64,000 nucleotides of DNA, taken from the NCBI RefSeq assembly GCF_022267555.1, contig NZ_CP073586.1, positions 3,842,721 through 3,906,720 of the forward strand, given 5' to 3'. Origin of the DNA: Proteiniphilum propionicum (GTDB lineage Bacteria > Bacteroidota > Bacteroidia > Bacteroidales > Dysgonomonadaceae). The position numbers and the translations under genes are program-made. Under the pieces are notes generated by a model, which saw only the letters and a list, made by a program, of their open reading frames with translations, was not told the DNA's origin and ran no database searches. Shown piece by piece: positions 45,603-56,400 of this stretch; position 1 is the first letter of the stretch, and every line of letters begins with the position of its first letter.

Positions 45603-48119
45603 ATGGACAAATCCGCCAATTTCAAAAAACTTCTCCCCGATCTGATTGCGATTGTGGTATTCACCCTTATCTCATTCATCTATTTCGCTCCTGCGGTAAT
45701 GGATGGGCGTGTAATCGCTCAGCACGATTCACTGGCAGCAATAGGACAGGGTCGTGAGCAACGCAACTACATGGAGCAACATAACGGTGAACGTTCCCGG
45801 TGGAACATCTCAATGTTCAGTGGTATGCCATCCTACCAGATGAGTCCGACCTATGATTCTTCCAAACCGCTGGATGCATCCAGGAAGGCATATTCTCTTT
45901 TCCTGCCAAACTATGTCTATCTGGTATTCATCATGCTGTTAGGATTTTATATTCTGATGCGAGCTTTCAGGGCATCACCACTTGTTAGCGCCTTTGGTGC
46001 TGTAATTTGGGCTTTTTCATCTTATTTCTTCATCCTTATTGCGGCTGGACATATATGGAAATTCATCACTCTGGCCTATATCCCGCCCACAATGGCCGGT
46101 ATAATATATGCCTATAGAAAAAAATACCTGTTGGGGGGACTGCTTTTCATGATCTTCGTCGCGTTTCAGATATCATCGAACCATCTGCAGATGACCTACT
46201 ACTTTCTGTTCGTGATGCTTTTTACAGTGTTAGCGTTCATGGTAGAAGCAGTGCAGAAGAAGCAACTGCCTGATTTTTTTAAATCGACATCGGTTTTGAT
46301 TTTTGCCGGTATTATCGGCCTGGCTGCCAACACGAGCAACCTTTACCACACCTATGAATACTCCAAGGAGACCATGCGCGGAAAGTCTGAACTGACCACA
46401 CATCACGGGATAGAGAACAAAACCGGCAACGGGCTAGAGCGCGACTATATAACTGCATGGAGCTACGGTATTGGCGAAACATGGACACTTCTTGTCCCCA
46501 ACACCAAAGGAGGGGCATCCATTCCGTTGTCTGAAAACAATAAAGCGATGAGCAAAGCACGTCCAGAATACTATCAGCTTTACGGGCAGATAGGGCAATA
46601 TTGGGGAGAACAGCCTGGGACATCGGGCCCGGTGTATGTAGGTGCATTTGTTCTGACACTGTTTATCCTGGGTCTTTTTATCGTGAAAGGTCCTGTCAAG
46701 TGGGCACTTCTGGCGGGAGCAATCTTCTCAATTATGCTTTCATGGGGGAAAAATTTCATGCCCTTGACCGATTTTTTTATCGATCACATCCCTATGTACA
46801 ATAAATTCCGTGCTGTTTCATCAATCCTTGTAGTAGCAGAATTCTGCATACCTCTTCTGGCTGCGATTGCCTTGAAAGAAATGATACAAAAGCCGGAAAG
46901 AGTGAAAAACAATCTGAAATACCTCTATACCAGTATAGGCCTTACTGGAGGCATTGCATTACTTTTTGCCCTTGCACCCAAGTTGTTCTTCTCTTCATTT
47001 ATTCCTGTTTCCGAAGCGGAAGCGTTACGGCAGGCTCTTCCTCCTGAACATATGCAGGCAGTGTTCAGCAACCTGACAGATATGCGAGTCTCGCTGTTCA
47101 CCGCCGATGCGTGGCGCAGCTTTTTTATTGTCGCCATAGGAAGTATACTGGTGTGGCTATTTTTAAGTAATAAGATAAAGGCAGAATGGATGGCAGCAGG
47201 AATTCTACTGCTTTGCCTCACAGATATGTGGGACGTGAACAAGCGTTACCTGAACGACGGTGTCTTTGTTCCTGAAACAAACCAACAGCAGCTCTTTACA
47301 AAAACAGCAACAGACGAGTACATACTGCAGGACACAACCAAATATTACCGGGTATTAAATATGGCAACCAGCACCTTTAATGATGGCATTACACCCTACT
47401 GGCACAAGGTGATAGGAGGATATCATGCAGCAAAACTGCGCCGCTACCAGGATCTAATAGACGTACATCTTACCGGCGAGATGGCTGCCTTGCAACATGA
47501 CATCATCAACACACAAGGTATAATGGACTCTGCAAATGCTGACGGATTCAAGGTGCTTAACATGCTTAATGCCAAATGGATCATCATGCCTGCACAGGGG
47601 GGAGGCACTATTCCGGTAGAAAATCCTTATGTCATGGGAAATGCATGGTTTGTTGACGATATTCGTTTTGTGGAGAATGCCGACGAAGAGATAGATGCCC
47701 TGAACGTCATCGATCTCAGGAAAGAGGCTGTTGCAGATAAAAAATACTCACATGTCCTGGCAGGATTTAAACCCGCACCGGCCGACTCATCATCAACCAT
47801 TTATCTTACTAATTACGATTCCGATTTTGTAACTTATGCAGTAGATGCTAAAAAAGACGAGTTAGCTCTGTTCTCCGAAATTTATTATCCCAAAGGGTGG
47901 AACATCACTATAGACGGCGAACCGGCAGAGATGTTACGAGCCAACTATACACTTCGTGCATTACCCATTCCTGAAGGTCGTCATACGGTGGAATTCCGGT
48001 TCAATCCTAAAAGCATAAAAGTGACCGATACAATTGCTTATATAGCGATGTCGGTAATGCTGCTGACCGCGGCCGGCCTAATTTTTAAAGTATTGAAGAA
48101 AAGGAAAACTGCCATATAG
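45603..48119 (+). CDS. YfhO family membrane protein
   Basis: An 838-residue inner-membrane protein. After MDKSANFKKLLPDL come some 11-13 membrane spans with the glycosyltransferase-C-like opening (AHDSLAAIGQGREQRNYMEQ-type acidic loop after the first span). A soluble C-terminal domain of about 230 residues is followed by a last span (IAYIAMSVMLLTAAGLIF). YfhO proteins in Firmicutes are thought to glycosylate lipoteichoic acid; Bacteroidota homologues are uncharacterised. The frame runs 202 codons further upstream, but that part is decayed DUF1080 sequence; ATG 45603 (or 45579) is the real start. It converges with the nuclease gene (71 bases). Confidence 0.9.
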   Translation: MDKSANFKKLLPDLIAIVVFTLISFIYFAPAVMDGRVIAQHDSLAAIGQGREQRNYMEQHNGERSRWNISMFSGMPSYQMSPTYDSSKPLDASRKAYSLFLPNYVYLVFIMLLGFYILMRAFRASPLVSAFGAVIWAFSSYFFILIAAGHIWKFITLAYIPPTMAGIIYAYRKKYLLGGLLFMIFVAFQISSNHLQMTYYFLFVMLFTVLAFMVEAVQKKQLPDFFKSTSVLIFAGIIGLAANTSNLYHTYEYSKETMRGKSELTTHHGIENKTGNGLERDYITAWSYGIGETWTLLVPNTKGGASIPLSENNKAMSKARPEYYQLYGQIGQYWGEQPGTSGPVYVGAFVLTLFILGLFIVKGPVKWALLAGAIFSIMLSWGKNFMPLTDFFIDHIPMYNKFRAVSSILVVAEFCIPLLAAIALKEMIQKPERVKNNLKYLYTSIGLTGGIALLFALAPKLFFSSFIPVSEAEALRQALPPEHMQAVFSNLTDMRVSLFTADAWRSFFIVAIGSILVWLFLSNKIKAEWMAAGILLLCLTDMWDVNKRYLNDGVFVPETNQQQLFTKTATDEYILQDTTKYYRVLNMATSTFNDGITPYWHKVIGGYHAAKLRRYQDLIDVHLTGEMAALQHDIINTQGIMDSANADGFKVLNMLNAKWIIMPAQGGGTIPVENPYVMGNAWFVDDIRFVENADEEIDALNVIDLRKEAVADKKYSHVLAGFKPAPADSSSTIYLTNYDSDFVTYAVDAKKDELALFSEIYYPKGWNITIDGEPAEMLRANYTLRALPIPEGRHTVEFRFNPKSIKVTDTIAYIAMSVMLLTAAGLIFKVLKKRKTAI

Positions 48120-48190
48120 AACAGGCATCTGTATATACAGAAAACCCATAATCAGTTCTAAAGGACAAGTAGCTCCTCCAGCCACAATAT

Positions 48191-51064
48191 TCATCTGTTG
48201 CACACCCTCTTAAAGGCGCACCACTGACAGTTTTTTTCGTTCTTCGTTTGAGTAAAAGGAACTTGAGCATCAAATATTTCTTCCAGAAGAGAGTTAAAAT
48301 AATTTCTGAATTCGGGCAGATATACGGAAATATCCTCAACGGGGTGATTACCGCACATAACAGCTGGATTAAAATCCTTGAACACCGAGCGAAGATAATA
48401 CACCGCAAGCGAAAGTATTGCATCCGGATTTTCCATATTGTAAAACATCCCATACAGAAACACCTGCAATATCTGATGGGGACGGTTATTTTTAGATGCA
48501 TCGAACAGTTGTAAAATATCTTTAAAGCCAGTTTCTCCCGTACCTGTCTTGTAGTCAATTATGCGATACCTTTCTCCTTTCCTGTCGATTCTGTCGATAC
48601 TGCCTTTAAAATTGACCGATAACTCTTTGTTCACACGATAGGGCCTGTTGAACCGGTATTCTGAACCTATATACTCAAAAGGTGTAAACTGTTTGTCTGT
48701 TTCCAGCGTCTGTTTCACATAACTCCGCAATATCTCTCCTATTAAATAATGCTGCCCTTGCAGTGGGCGCGGGTTCTCTTCATCCATAAAATAGTAGCGG
48801 GCAAAAGCCTTTTCAAGTATAACAGTCAGATATTCATCGTTCCTTGTTATTTCCGTCAGCACATCTGGAGTAACCGTACACCCCCTGTACCTGTTATAGA
48901 CAGCCTCCATCAAACGGTGAAAAATGGAACCGAACACATCTGATTCTACCGACTCCTGCACTTCAGACTCTTCCGAAAGTTCTTCAACAGCAATAAAATA
49001 AAACTTCAACGGACAATCTATATAGTTATTTACCAGTGTTGCCGACAAGAACGATTCCCCACCTGCTCTGAAAGCATCAAGCTTCTTTATTATTCCGGCT
49101 GTCTTTGTTACAGTAATCGGCATAATCATTGGTGCAGACACCTCATATGTAGCCACACGTTCCATAATATCGAACGCCTCCCGGTATAAATATTTCAACT
49201 GATAAAAATAGCGGCTTACCTCACCTGACTGCATCTCCTCGGTTCGGGTGTCATAAAGCATATACACCCGTTTGGCCCGGCTTATCATTCTGTAAAAATG
49301 GTAAGCATAGGTACTATCCTGATGCTCATAGGTAGGCAAACCGAATCCTTTTCGAAGAGTGTAGGGAATAAATGAGTTGGACGGATTTTTTAATGGAAAA
49401 ACACCTTCATTCATTGAAAGGATAATCAGATTCTCAAAATCGATAGCACGTGTTTCCAGCACACCCATCACCTGCAGTCCCGACAAAGGTTCACCACTGA
49501 AAGTCACGTTAATGCTGCGTGACATTTTTTTAAGAAGGCTGAAGAAAGTTTCTGCTGTCATATTCTCCACCTCTTCCAGCTTGTCCTGCAGCCTTGTGAT
49601 GCTCTTGTAGTATTTAACGATAAATTCTCTTTCCAGGTCTATTGAACGTGTGTCACCGGAAGGGTTTTCTTCGCTATTTTTCTCCTCCGTCAGGCTGTTA
49701 TACAGATACGAAAGTATGCTTTTCAAATAACCAGGGATCTCCCTCCACAGTGTTACCGGCTGGAATATCTGTTTCAACAAAGGATGTGAAGGAATTTCAG
49801 ATTCACCCGTCACAATTCGGTTATAAGTTATAATGTGATTTTTTAATGTCTCTGCCTCCATTGGTGCCGCCATCATCACCAACGGATGATTTAGTATTGA
49901 CTTCACAAAACGGTGATAAAACACTGTTTCTCCGTTGCTGACACGCAGATTTATCTGTAAAAGCGTTATGTGATCTACCAGGCTTGCCACCGAAGCATTG
50001 GACAGGTTGTAACCCATGGTCACGTTTATCTTACCTATCTCTTCCGGAATAGAATATAGCACAGGAAGCAACAGGTTCTCATCTGGTAATACGATTGCAG
50101 TATTTATAGCTTCATCTGGATCTGGAATCTCTTTCGAATCGACCAGATTAGAAAGGATTTGGGCCACAAGCTTTGCCTGACCGGTACCTGAGGGGATTCC
50201 CACTAATTCAATTTTTGGTTTTTCGCTCTTCTCTGCCAAACCGTTAAACGAATATTTTGAAGGATACCGCAACAAATTTTCATTAACCCGGAGCGACGCG
50301 CGGTTTTTCTTGTCATGCACAAAAGGTGATTCATAATCCCAGTAAAAATCTGCCATACCCTGATCTCTCAAATAATCAAGCAGAATCATTTCAGAGGTTG
50401 TAAGTGCATTCAACCCTACAAAGACATAACTGTCAGTCAGCCATTTCCTCTCCGCCTTAGCCTTAGCCTGTTCAGCCACTTCTCTAAACATCATCCCCTC
50501 ATAGGCTACTCCCTTATCCCGCAGTTCACCCCTAAAGGATGTGTACAGATCGTGCAGCACCTTCCATGTTTCCTGGAATTTCTGTTTTGTCACGTTACCC
50601 TCCACAGGCAAAAAATTCTTCCAGAAGCGGCGGATTGCATCAACCTGACTCTTGTTAAGGTGGGTAAGATCATCATCAAGCGACCTGAAATCATAAACAT
50701 TACGAAAAAGCTGCCCGGCATCTGCCATATATTTATCCACATCATCGAAATCGTTCAGCAACATCTCACCCCAGTAGAGAAAATCATCGAACGACTCTGG
50801 CGAACTGCTGAGTTTACGAAAATGATCGTAAAGCACAACCAGCATCTCTATCTTATCTGCCGGTTGATATGAAGATAATGAAGAAAAAAGCTCCTGGATG
50901 GTTATTACAGTAGGAGAAAACAGAGGTTTAGTGGCAATTGAAGCGAGATATTTTTGAAAAAAAAGGCCCGCACGCCTGTTCGGAAACACGAACGTATGCT
51001 TGTAAAGTTCGTTACCGTATTGCGTGTAAAAAACCTGAGCCACTTTATACAGGAATGGTACCAT
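48191..51064 (-). CDS. AddB-like PD-(D/E)XK nuclease family protein
   Basis: About 957 residues from ATG 51064 (MVPFLYKVAQVFYTQ); the longest frame begins at a TTG four codons earlier. The inactivated helicase-like front (FVFPNRRAGLFFQKYL) lacks a Walker A motif, as in AddB. The nuclease is at the C-terminus: FKGSIDRIDRKGERYRIIDYKTGTG with the D...DYK motif. Cysteines in NYIDCPLKFYF and CQWCAFKRVC can hold a 4Fe-4S cluster, as in AddB. It probably acts with an AddA helicase-nuclease in double-strand-break repair; AddA is not in this window. Confidence 0.9.
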   Translation of the reverse strand: MVPFLYKVAQVFYTQYGNELYKHTFVFPNRRAGLFFQKYLASIATKPLFSPTVITIQELFSSLSSYQPADKIEMLVVLYDHFRKLSSSPESFDDFLYWGEMLLNDFDDVDKYMADAGQLFRNVYDFRSLDDDLTHLNKSQVDAIRRFWKNFLPVEGNVTKQKFQETWKVLHDLYTSFRGELRDKGVAYEGMMFREVAEQAKAKAERKWLTDSYVFVGLNALTTSEMILLDYLRDQGMADFYWDYESPFVHDKKNRASLRVNENLLRYPSKYSFNGLAEKSEKPKIELVGIPSGTGQAKLVAQILSNLVDSKEIPDPDEAINTAIVLPDENLLLPVLYSIPEEIGKINVTMGYNLSNASVASLVDHITLLQINLRVSNGETVFYHRFVKSILNHPLVMMAAPMEAETLKNHIITYNRIVTGESEIPSHPLLKQIFQPVTLWREIPGYLKSILSYLYNSLTEEKNSEENPSGDTRSIDLEREFIVKYYKSITRLQDKLEEVENMTAETFFSLLKKMSRSINVTFSGEPLSGLQVMGVLETRAIDFENLIILSMNEGVFPLKNPSNSFIPYTLRKGFGLPTYEHQDSTYAYHFYRMISRAKRVYMLYDTRTEEMQSGEVSRYFYQLKYLYREAFDIMERVATYEVSAPMIMPITVTKTAGIIKKLDAFRAGGESFLSATLVNNYIDCPLKFYFIAVEELSEESEVQESVESDVFGSIFHRLMEAVYNRYRGCTVTPDVLTEITRNDEYLTVILEKAFARYYFMDEENPRPLQGQHYLIGEILRSYVKQTLETDKQFTPFEYIGSEYRFNRPYRVNKELSVNFKGSIDRIDRKGERYRIIDYKTGTGETGFKDILQLFDASKNNRPHQILQVFLYGMFYNMENPDAILSLAVYYLRSVFKDFNPAVMCGNHPVEDISVYLPEFRNYFNSLLEEIFDAQVPFTQTKNEKNCQWCAFKRVCNR

Positions 51065-51240
51065 AGAGCATTGCAAGTAGATTTACAAAAAAAGAGACTA
51101 TGCAAAAGTAGGAAAAATAACCGAACGGTCCCGTTTATTCACCAAAGTTTGATATGTTTAATTTTCAAAGAATATTTTATTTTTATCACATTTTTTACTA
51201 CTTTGCGAGCTGGTTCAAAAATTGAAACTGCAGAAAGATA

Positions 51241-51789
51241 ATGATTCATTTTCCAAATATCGCTTCTTCTTACAATGAACACCTTGATACACTATACTCG
51301 TATGCATTGCATTTGGGTTTCGATGAACATACTGCTATGGATGCCATTCACGATGTTTTCTACAAACTATGCACACATCACTCTTCGTTAAATGAAATAA
51401 ACAATCTGAAGTCTTATCTTCTCAGATCACTACGTAACAGGCTAATAGACATAAAGCGGATTAGCTGGGAAAATACCGTTCAGCTCACCACACATGACAA
51501 TATGCAAGATATTCTACCTTTTCAGTTACAAGTAACTATAGAAGATGAACTGATCATGAAGGAAGATGCAGAAGAAATACGGCTAAAGGTGGAAAACGTA
51601 CTGAACCGGCTGACAGACCGTCAGCGTGAAATCGTCTATCTGCGTTATATCAAGGAACAGAGTTATGAAGAAATTGCAGAAATTATGCAGATATCCATAG
51701 CCTCCTGCCGCAATCTGATCAGCAAATCACTCACCAAACTTAAAGAATGTTCATTACCAATCACTTTATTTTTTCTAATTATTCAGTAG
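51241..51789 (+). CDS. ECF-type RNA polymerase sigma factor (PUL2)
   Basis: A 182-residue ECF sigma. Region 2 is at about 10-75 (AMDAIHDVFYKLCTH) and region 4 at about 120-175 (LTDRQREIVYLRYIKEQSYE, helix-turn-helix EEIAEIMQISIASCRNLI). The C-terminal tail is hydrophobic. It heads PUL2 and should be held by the FecR at 52061. TACTTTG about 50 bases upstream is a near-consensus -7 box. The gap to fecR is 271 bases without other features. Confidence 0.92.
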   Translation: MIHFPNIASSYNEHLDTLYSYALHLGFDEHTAMDAIHDVFYKLCTHHSSLNEINNLKSYLLRSLRNRLIDIKRISWENTVQLTTHDNMQDILPFQLQVTIEDELIMKEDAEEIRLKVENVLNRLTDRQREIVYLRYIKEQSYEEIAEIMQISIASCRNLISKSLTKLKECSLPITLFFLIIQ

Positions 51790-52060
51790 CTCAAATATCA
51801 CATATGATACTATTACAGTTATATACGCATAGCTTATTAATGCAAAAGTCCAGCAAATAAGTTTATGTAACACCTTTATTAACAATCTATCCTGTTATTG
51901 ATAGCGAAATCATATTAAGAGCCCAAACTTTCAACGTTTTTTGTTAAAATTAAATAAATACCAACTTTTTTTGAAAAAGAGATGATGTTTATAATCCATG
52001 TTCGTCTTATTATATAGAATTATCCTGTAAAAAGGTTTAAAACATTTTTAAAAAGCATCT

Positions 52061-53248
52061 ATGCAATTTAATAGAGATGATAATAACTTTATCCGATTTT
52101 TAAAAGATGAAAAATTCATCGAGTGGAAATTATTTCCAACAGACGAACTTAATAAATACTGGGAAGAATTTTTGCTACAATTCCCCGATAAACGAAAAGA
52201 TATTAAATTGGCGGAAAAGCATTTCCGTCATATTAAACTATCATCTTATAAACAATCACCTGGGAAAAAGCAGGAAGCAGCAAAACGTCTTGAAAAGTCG
52301 CTCCGCAGATATTACATAAAAAACAATGTGCGCCGTTTTGCTTTTGCAGCAGCAGCCTGTGCTGCTGTTCTGGTTCTGTCACTACTCTATTTACAGGAAA
52401 AACTGTATAAATCAAGAAATCAATTGATAACCTCCTCAGAATATATTGTAGGAAACGAGCTGAAGCAGGAAGATATTATGTTTATTACAGGAAACGAAAC
52501 CGCTTCTTTCCAGCACAATATTGATATACAGATAAGTAGCGAAAAAACTGCGCAGATAAGAAGTGAATACCAAGATGCTGAAGAGATTTCTATCGAACAA
52601 CACACAATGAACAAACTGATCGTTCCTTATGGGAAACAATCGAGAATTACGCTGGCTGACGGAACACAGGTGTGGCTAAATTCCGGCACCACCCTGGAAT
52701 TTCCATCTTCTTTTACAAAAAATAAACGGGAGGTATATCTCACAGGTGAAATGTATATAGAAGTGGCTCCTGATAAAAACAGATCATTTTACGTACATAC
52801 TTCCGACTTTAACGTAAGAGTGTACGGAACCAAATTCAATGCTTCGTCATATGCCGGTTCGCCTGCATCTGTGGTTTTGGTAGAAGGAAGCATCGGTTTA
52901 CAGTCGGATGATGGTAAGCAGGAATTACGATTATCTCCCGATGAACAAGCAGTTTACTCTGATAACGGCACCTTTCAAACCAAAAGAGTGAATGTGCAAC
53001 CATTTATTAGTTGGAAAGACGGATATTTAACATTTGAAGACACCCCTGTGACCGAAGCTCTGAAACAAATAGAAAGATATTATAACCTTTCGTTCAATTA
53101 TGGCGATGAAGTCTCTTTTCAGGGAATTACATGTACAGGGAAGATCATCCTATCGGATAATCTAGACAATGTGATGACGGCTCTTACGTTGATCTCCGCC
53201 ATGAAATACAAAAAGAAAGACAAACTTATATACATCTATAAAAAATAA
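52061..53248 (+). CDS. FecR-family anti-sigma factor (PUL2)
   Basis: A 395-residue protein: cytoplasmic sigma-binding part (1-90), one membrane span (about 92-110, FAFAAAACAAVLVLSLLYL), a long linker, the FecR domain (about 185-300: VPYGKQSRITLADGTQVWLN, YLTGEMYIEVAPDKNRSFYV) and a C-terminal DUF4974-like domain (FEDTPVTEALKQIERYYNL to the end). It relays the SusC STN signal to the sigma factor. It is larger than the PUL1 FecR, mainly by the linker. 168 bases with a hairpin separate it from susC. Confidence 0.93.
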   Translation: MQFNRDDNNFIRFLKDEKFIEWKLFPTDELNKYWEEFLLQFPDKRKDIKLAEKHFRHIKLSSYKQSPGKKQEAAKRLEKSLRRYYIKNNVRRFAFAAAACAAVLVLSLLYLQEKLYKSRNQLITSSEYIVGNELKQEDIMFITGNETASFQHNIDIQISSEKTAQIRSEYQDAEEISIEQHTMNKLIVPYGKQSRITLADGTQVWLNSGTTLEFPSSFTKNKREVYLTGEMYIEVAPDKNRSFYVHTSDFNVRVYGTKFNASSYAGSPASVVLVEGSIGLQSDDGKQELRLSPDEQAVYSDNGTFQTKRVNVQPFISWKDGYLTFEDTPVTEALKQIERYYNLSFNYGDEVSFQGITCTGKIILSDNLDNVMTALTLISAMKYKKKDKLIYIYKK

Positions 53249-53327
53249 ACCATTAAAAAAATAATATGCCTATGAACAAATTATATATCAAAGTAAAAAA
53301 TTAAAAATAAACCTACAATTAGCAGGT

Positions 53328-53404
53328 AAAAAAAAAGCCGGACGATAGTGCGAATATCGTCCGACCAAGTAATTCTAATTATCACGTATACCAATAATTA
53401 AAAT
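53328..53404 (-). ncRNA. Candidate antisense RNA opposite the susC leader (PUL2)
   Basis: On the minus strand the -7 box TATTTTTG (53417-53410) overlaps the susC start codon. About 40 bases downstream is an intrinsic terminator: stem CGGACGATA/TATCGTCCG with a 7-base loop (53339-53363), then GC and nine T (53336-53328). No minus-strand gene needs this terminator, so a short RNA of about 75 bases antisense to the susC leader is the simplest reading. Antisense RNAs of this kind, in the anti-sigma/susC gap, are known from Bacteroides fragilis (DonS type). The -33 box is weak. Confidence 0.5.
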
Positions 53405-53416
53405 CATTACAAAAAT

Positions 53417-56400
53417 ATGAATAAATATTCTATTGAAAGAGGAAAACCTTTCAATAATTTTAAACATGTCCTAAAAATCATGAGAACAACACTGTTCCTG
53501 TTATTTTTCTGCATCCTTTTTTCGCAAGCTGCCGATAGCTATTCACAGGAAACATCATTCACTCTGGATTTAAAATCGACCTCTATAAAAGAGATTTGTG
53601 AAGAGTTGGAAAAGAAAAGCGATTTTCGATTTATTTTCGCAGGAAATGTTAAAACGATCCTCAAGAAGAAGGTGAACCTGACTGTAGACTCCAAAAATAT
53701 CGAAGAGATTCTCAATAGTATACTATCCAATACAAATCTAGTGTACAAAATATTAGAAGATCAAGTTGTTATTTATCAGGATGATGAAGAAGACACCTCT
53801 AAAGAAATTGAAAAAATACTTTCCGAACTAACTATACAACAACAAAGTACAGTTAAGGGCAAAGTGGTCGATCAACAAGGTGAGCCGCTTCCAGGTGTAA
53901 CGATCACTATAGATGGTACACCTCGTGGAGTTATAACCGATATAGACGGAACATTTTCAATTAGTGCACAACCCAAAGATAAATTGGTTTTTTCATTTGT
54001 TGGGATGGAAGTTCAGACCGTTGAAGTGGGTATCAAAACCACAATTGATGTTGTGATGCGTGAAAAAATTGACGAATTAGAGGAAGTTACCATAGTAGCA
54101 TTTGGAAAACAAAAGAAAGAAAGTGTGATTTCGTCAATCTCAACAGTTAAAACAAGTGAATTAAAAGTACCCAGTAGCAATCTTACTACTGCCTTTGCAG
54201 GACGCGTAGCAGGGCTGATTTCATATCAAACCAGTGGTGAGCCTGGGAGTGACAATGCGCAGTTTTTCATCCGAGGAATTACCACTTTCGGGGCAGATGC
54301 TAAGAAAGACCCGCTGATCTTGATTGATGGCGTTGAATTAACTGCAGATGATTTGGCTCGGTTAAACACCGACGATATTGCCAGCTTCTCCATTATGAAA
54401 GACGCTACAGCGACTGCCCTCTATGGTGCCCGAGGCGCCAACGGCGTAATATTGGTAACAACAAAAGAGGGAAGGGAAGGAAAAATGCAAGTAAATGCTA
54501 GGATCGAAAATTCCTTTTCCACTCCAACGCAAATAGTAAAACTAGCTGACCCAATCACCTATATGAATATGCATAACGAAGCGGTACTGACGCGTGACCC
54601 CAATGGTATCAGGGAATATTCCGCTGAAAAAATAGAGATGACACAGCGAGGTCTATATCCCAATATCTTTCCGGCAACTGACTGGTATAAAGCAATGTTT
54701 AATGACTATACCATCAACCAACGAGCCAATATTAGTGTTAGTGGAGGTGGTTCAATTGCTCGTTACTACGTAGCCGCAAGTATTGCAAAAGATAATGGAA
54801 ATTTGAAGGTCGACCGGCGGAACAATTTCAACTCAAACATCGACCTTACAAAGTACACTGTGCGATCGAATGTGAACGTTAATCTAACAAAGAGTACAGA
54901 ACTAATCATGCGGTTAAGTTCAACATTTGACGATTATCGGGGACCGATCGACGGTGGATCTGCTATGTATCGCAAGGTAATGCAGGCCAACCCAGTTTAC
55001 TTCAAACCATCATACGAACCAGACGAACAATTTGATTATGTGAACCATGTGCTTTTTGGCAACTATGCTACGGCTGACTACATAAACCCCTATGCCCAAG
55101 CTCTGAGAGGTTATCGTGATTATAGCAAAAACATGACTATGACCCAATTCGAGTTAAAACAGAATCTAGATATGTTAACCGATGGTCTAACATTCCGTAC
55201 AATGGTCAACATGAACCGTTTTTCGGAGTTTACAGTTGTCAGGGAATATTCACCGTTCTATTACAGTATCGATTCTTATAATTTAGCTAACAATTCCTAT
55301 ACGCTTAAAAACCTGAATCCTGAATCCGGGGATACATTCCTGAAATACAGCCCTGGCGCAAGGAACATCAACACTGTGTTTTATCTTGAATCGGCTTTCG
55401 AATACAACAAGAATATTACGGATAAACACCATCTCAATGGTTTGCTTGTCTATATCATGCGACAGGAGAAGAACGGCATTGCCGATAACCTGTTGCTTTC
55501 GTTACCCAACCGTAACCTCGGCTTGTCCGGTCGTTTGGCCTATAACTATGACAGCCGCTACTTTGGTGAGTTCAACTTCGGATACAATGGCTCTGAACGT
55601 TTCTCGAAGGAACATCGGTGGGGTTTTTTCCCTTCGGTAGGACTCGCATGGATGCTCTCAAACGAACAATTCTTCAGTGATTTGAACAATCTTTTTCCAC
55701 AGTTTAAACTGAAAGCGACCTATGGGCTGGTGGGTAATGACGCAATCGGTAGTAATAACGATCGCTTTTATTACCTGTCACAGGTTGATATGAACGCATC
55801 GAGGAACGTTAACTGGGGAGCAATGATGAATTATAACCCGGCTGGCATAGATGTCTCGCGATATGCCAATGACCGGATCGGTTGGGAAACTGCCTATAAG
55901 ACGAATGTGGGTGCTGAAATCTCGGTTAAAGGCGGACTGTCGGCAAACATCGATATTTTCCATGAGAGAAGGAAAAACATCCTGCTTACACGTGTCATTC
56001 CTCAGACAATGGGTATTATCCCTGCAATCAAGGCAAACCTGGGTGTTGCCAGTGGTAAAGGGATCGACGTGGAGTTGAATTACGAGAAATTCATCACGAA
56101 TGACTTCTATGTCACTGGTCGAGGTACATTTACCTATGCCAGCAGTGAGGTGTTAGAATGGGAAGAGCCTGATTATACCGGCACTCCATGGCGGTCTAAA
56201 GTGGGTTACAGTATCAACCAAAACTGGGGCTATATTGCCGAACGCCTGTTTATTGATGAACGTGAAGTAGGCAATTCACCAACACAATTCGGAAATGTAA
56301 TGGGTGGTGATATCAAGTATCGCGACGTTAATAACGATGGAGTGATTTCCGCTTTAGACCAAGTTCCTATCGGTTACCCTACCGTTCCTGAAATCAACTT

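Noticed and set aside
48129..48140. CTGTATATACAG palindrome between YfhO and the nuclease gene
   Set aside because: 12 bases, no T-run and AT-rich core; too weak to call a terminator or operator.
53339..53363. Plus-strand attenuator between FecR and SusC of PUL2
   Set aside because: No T-run follows on the plus strand; the nine-T run is on the minus side, favouring an antisense terminator.
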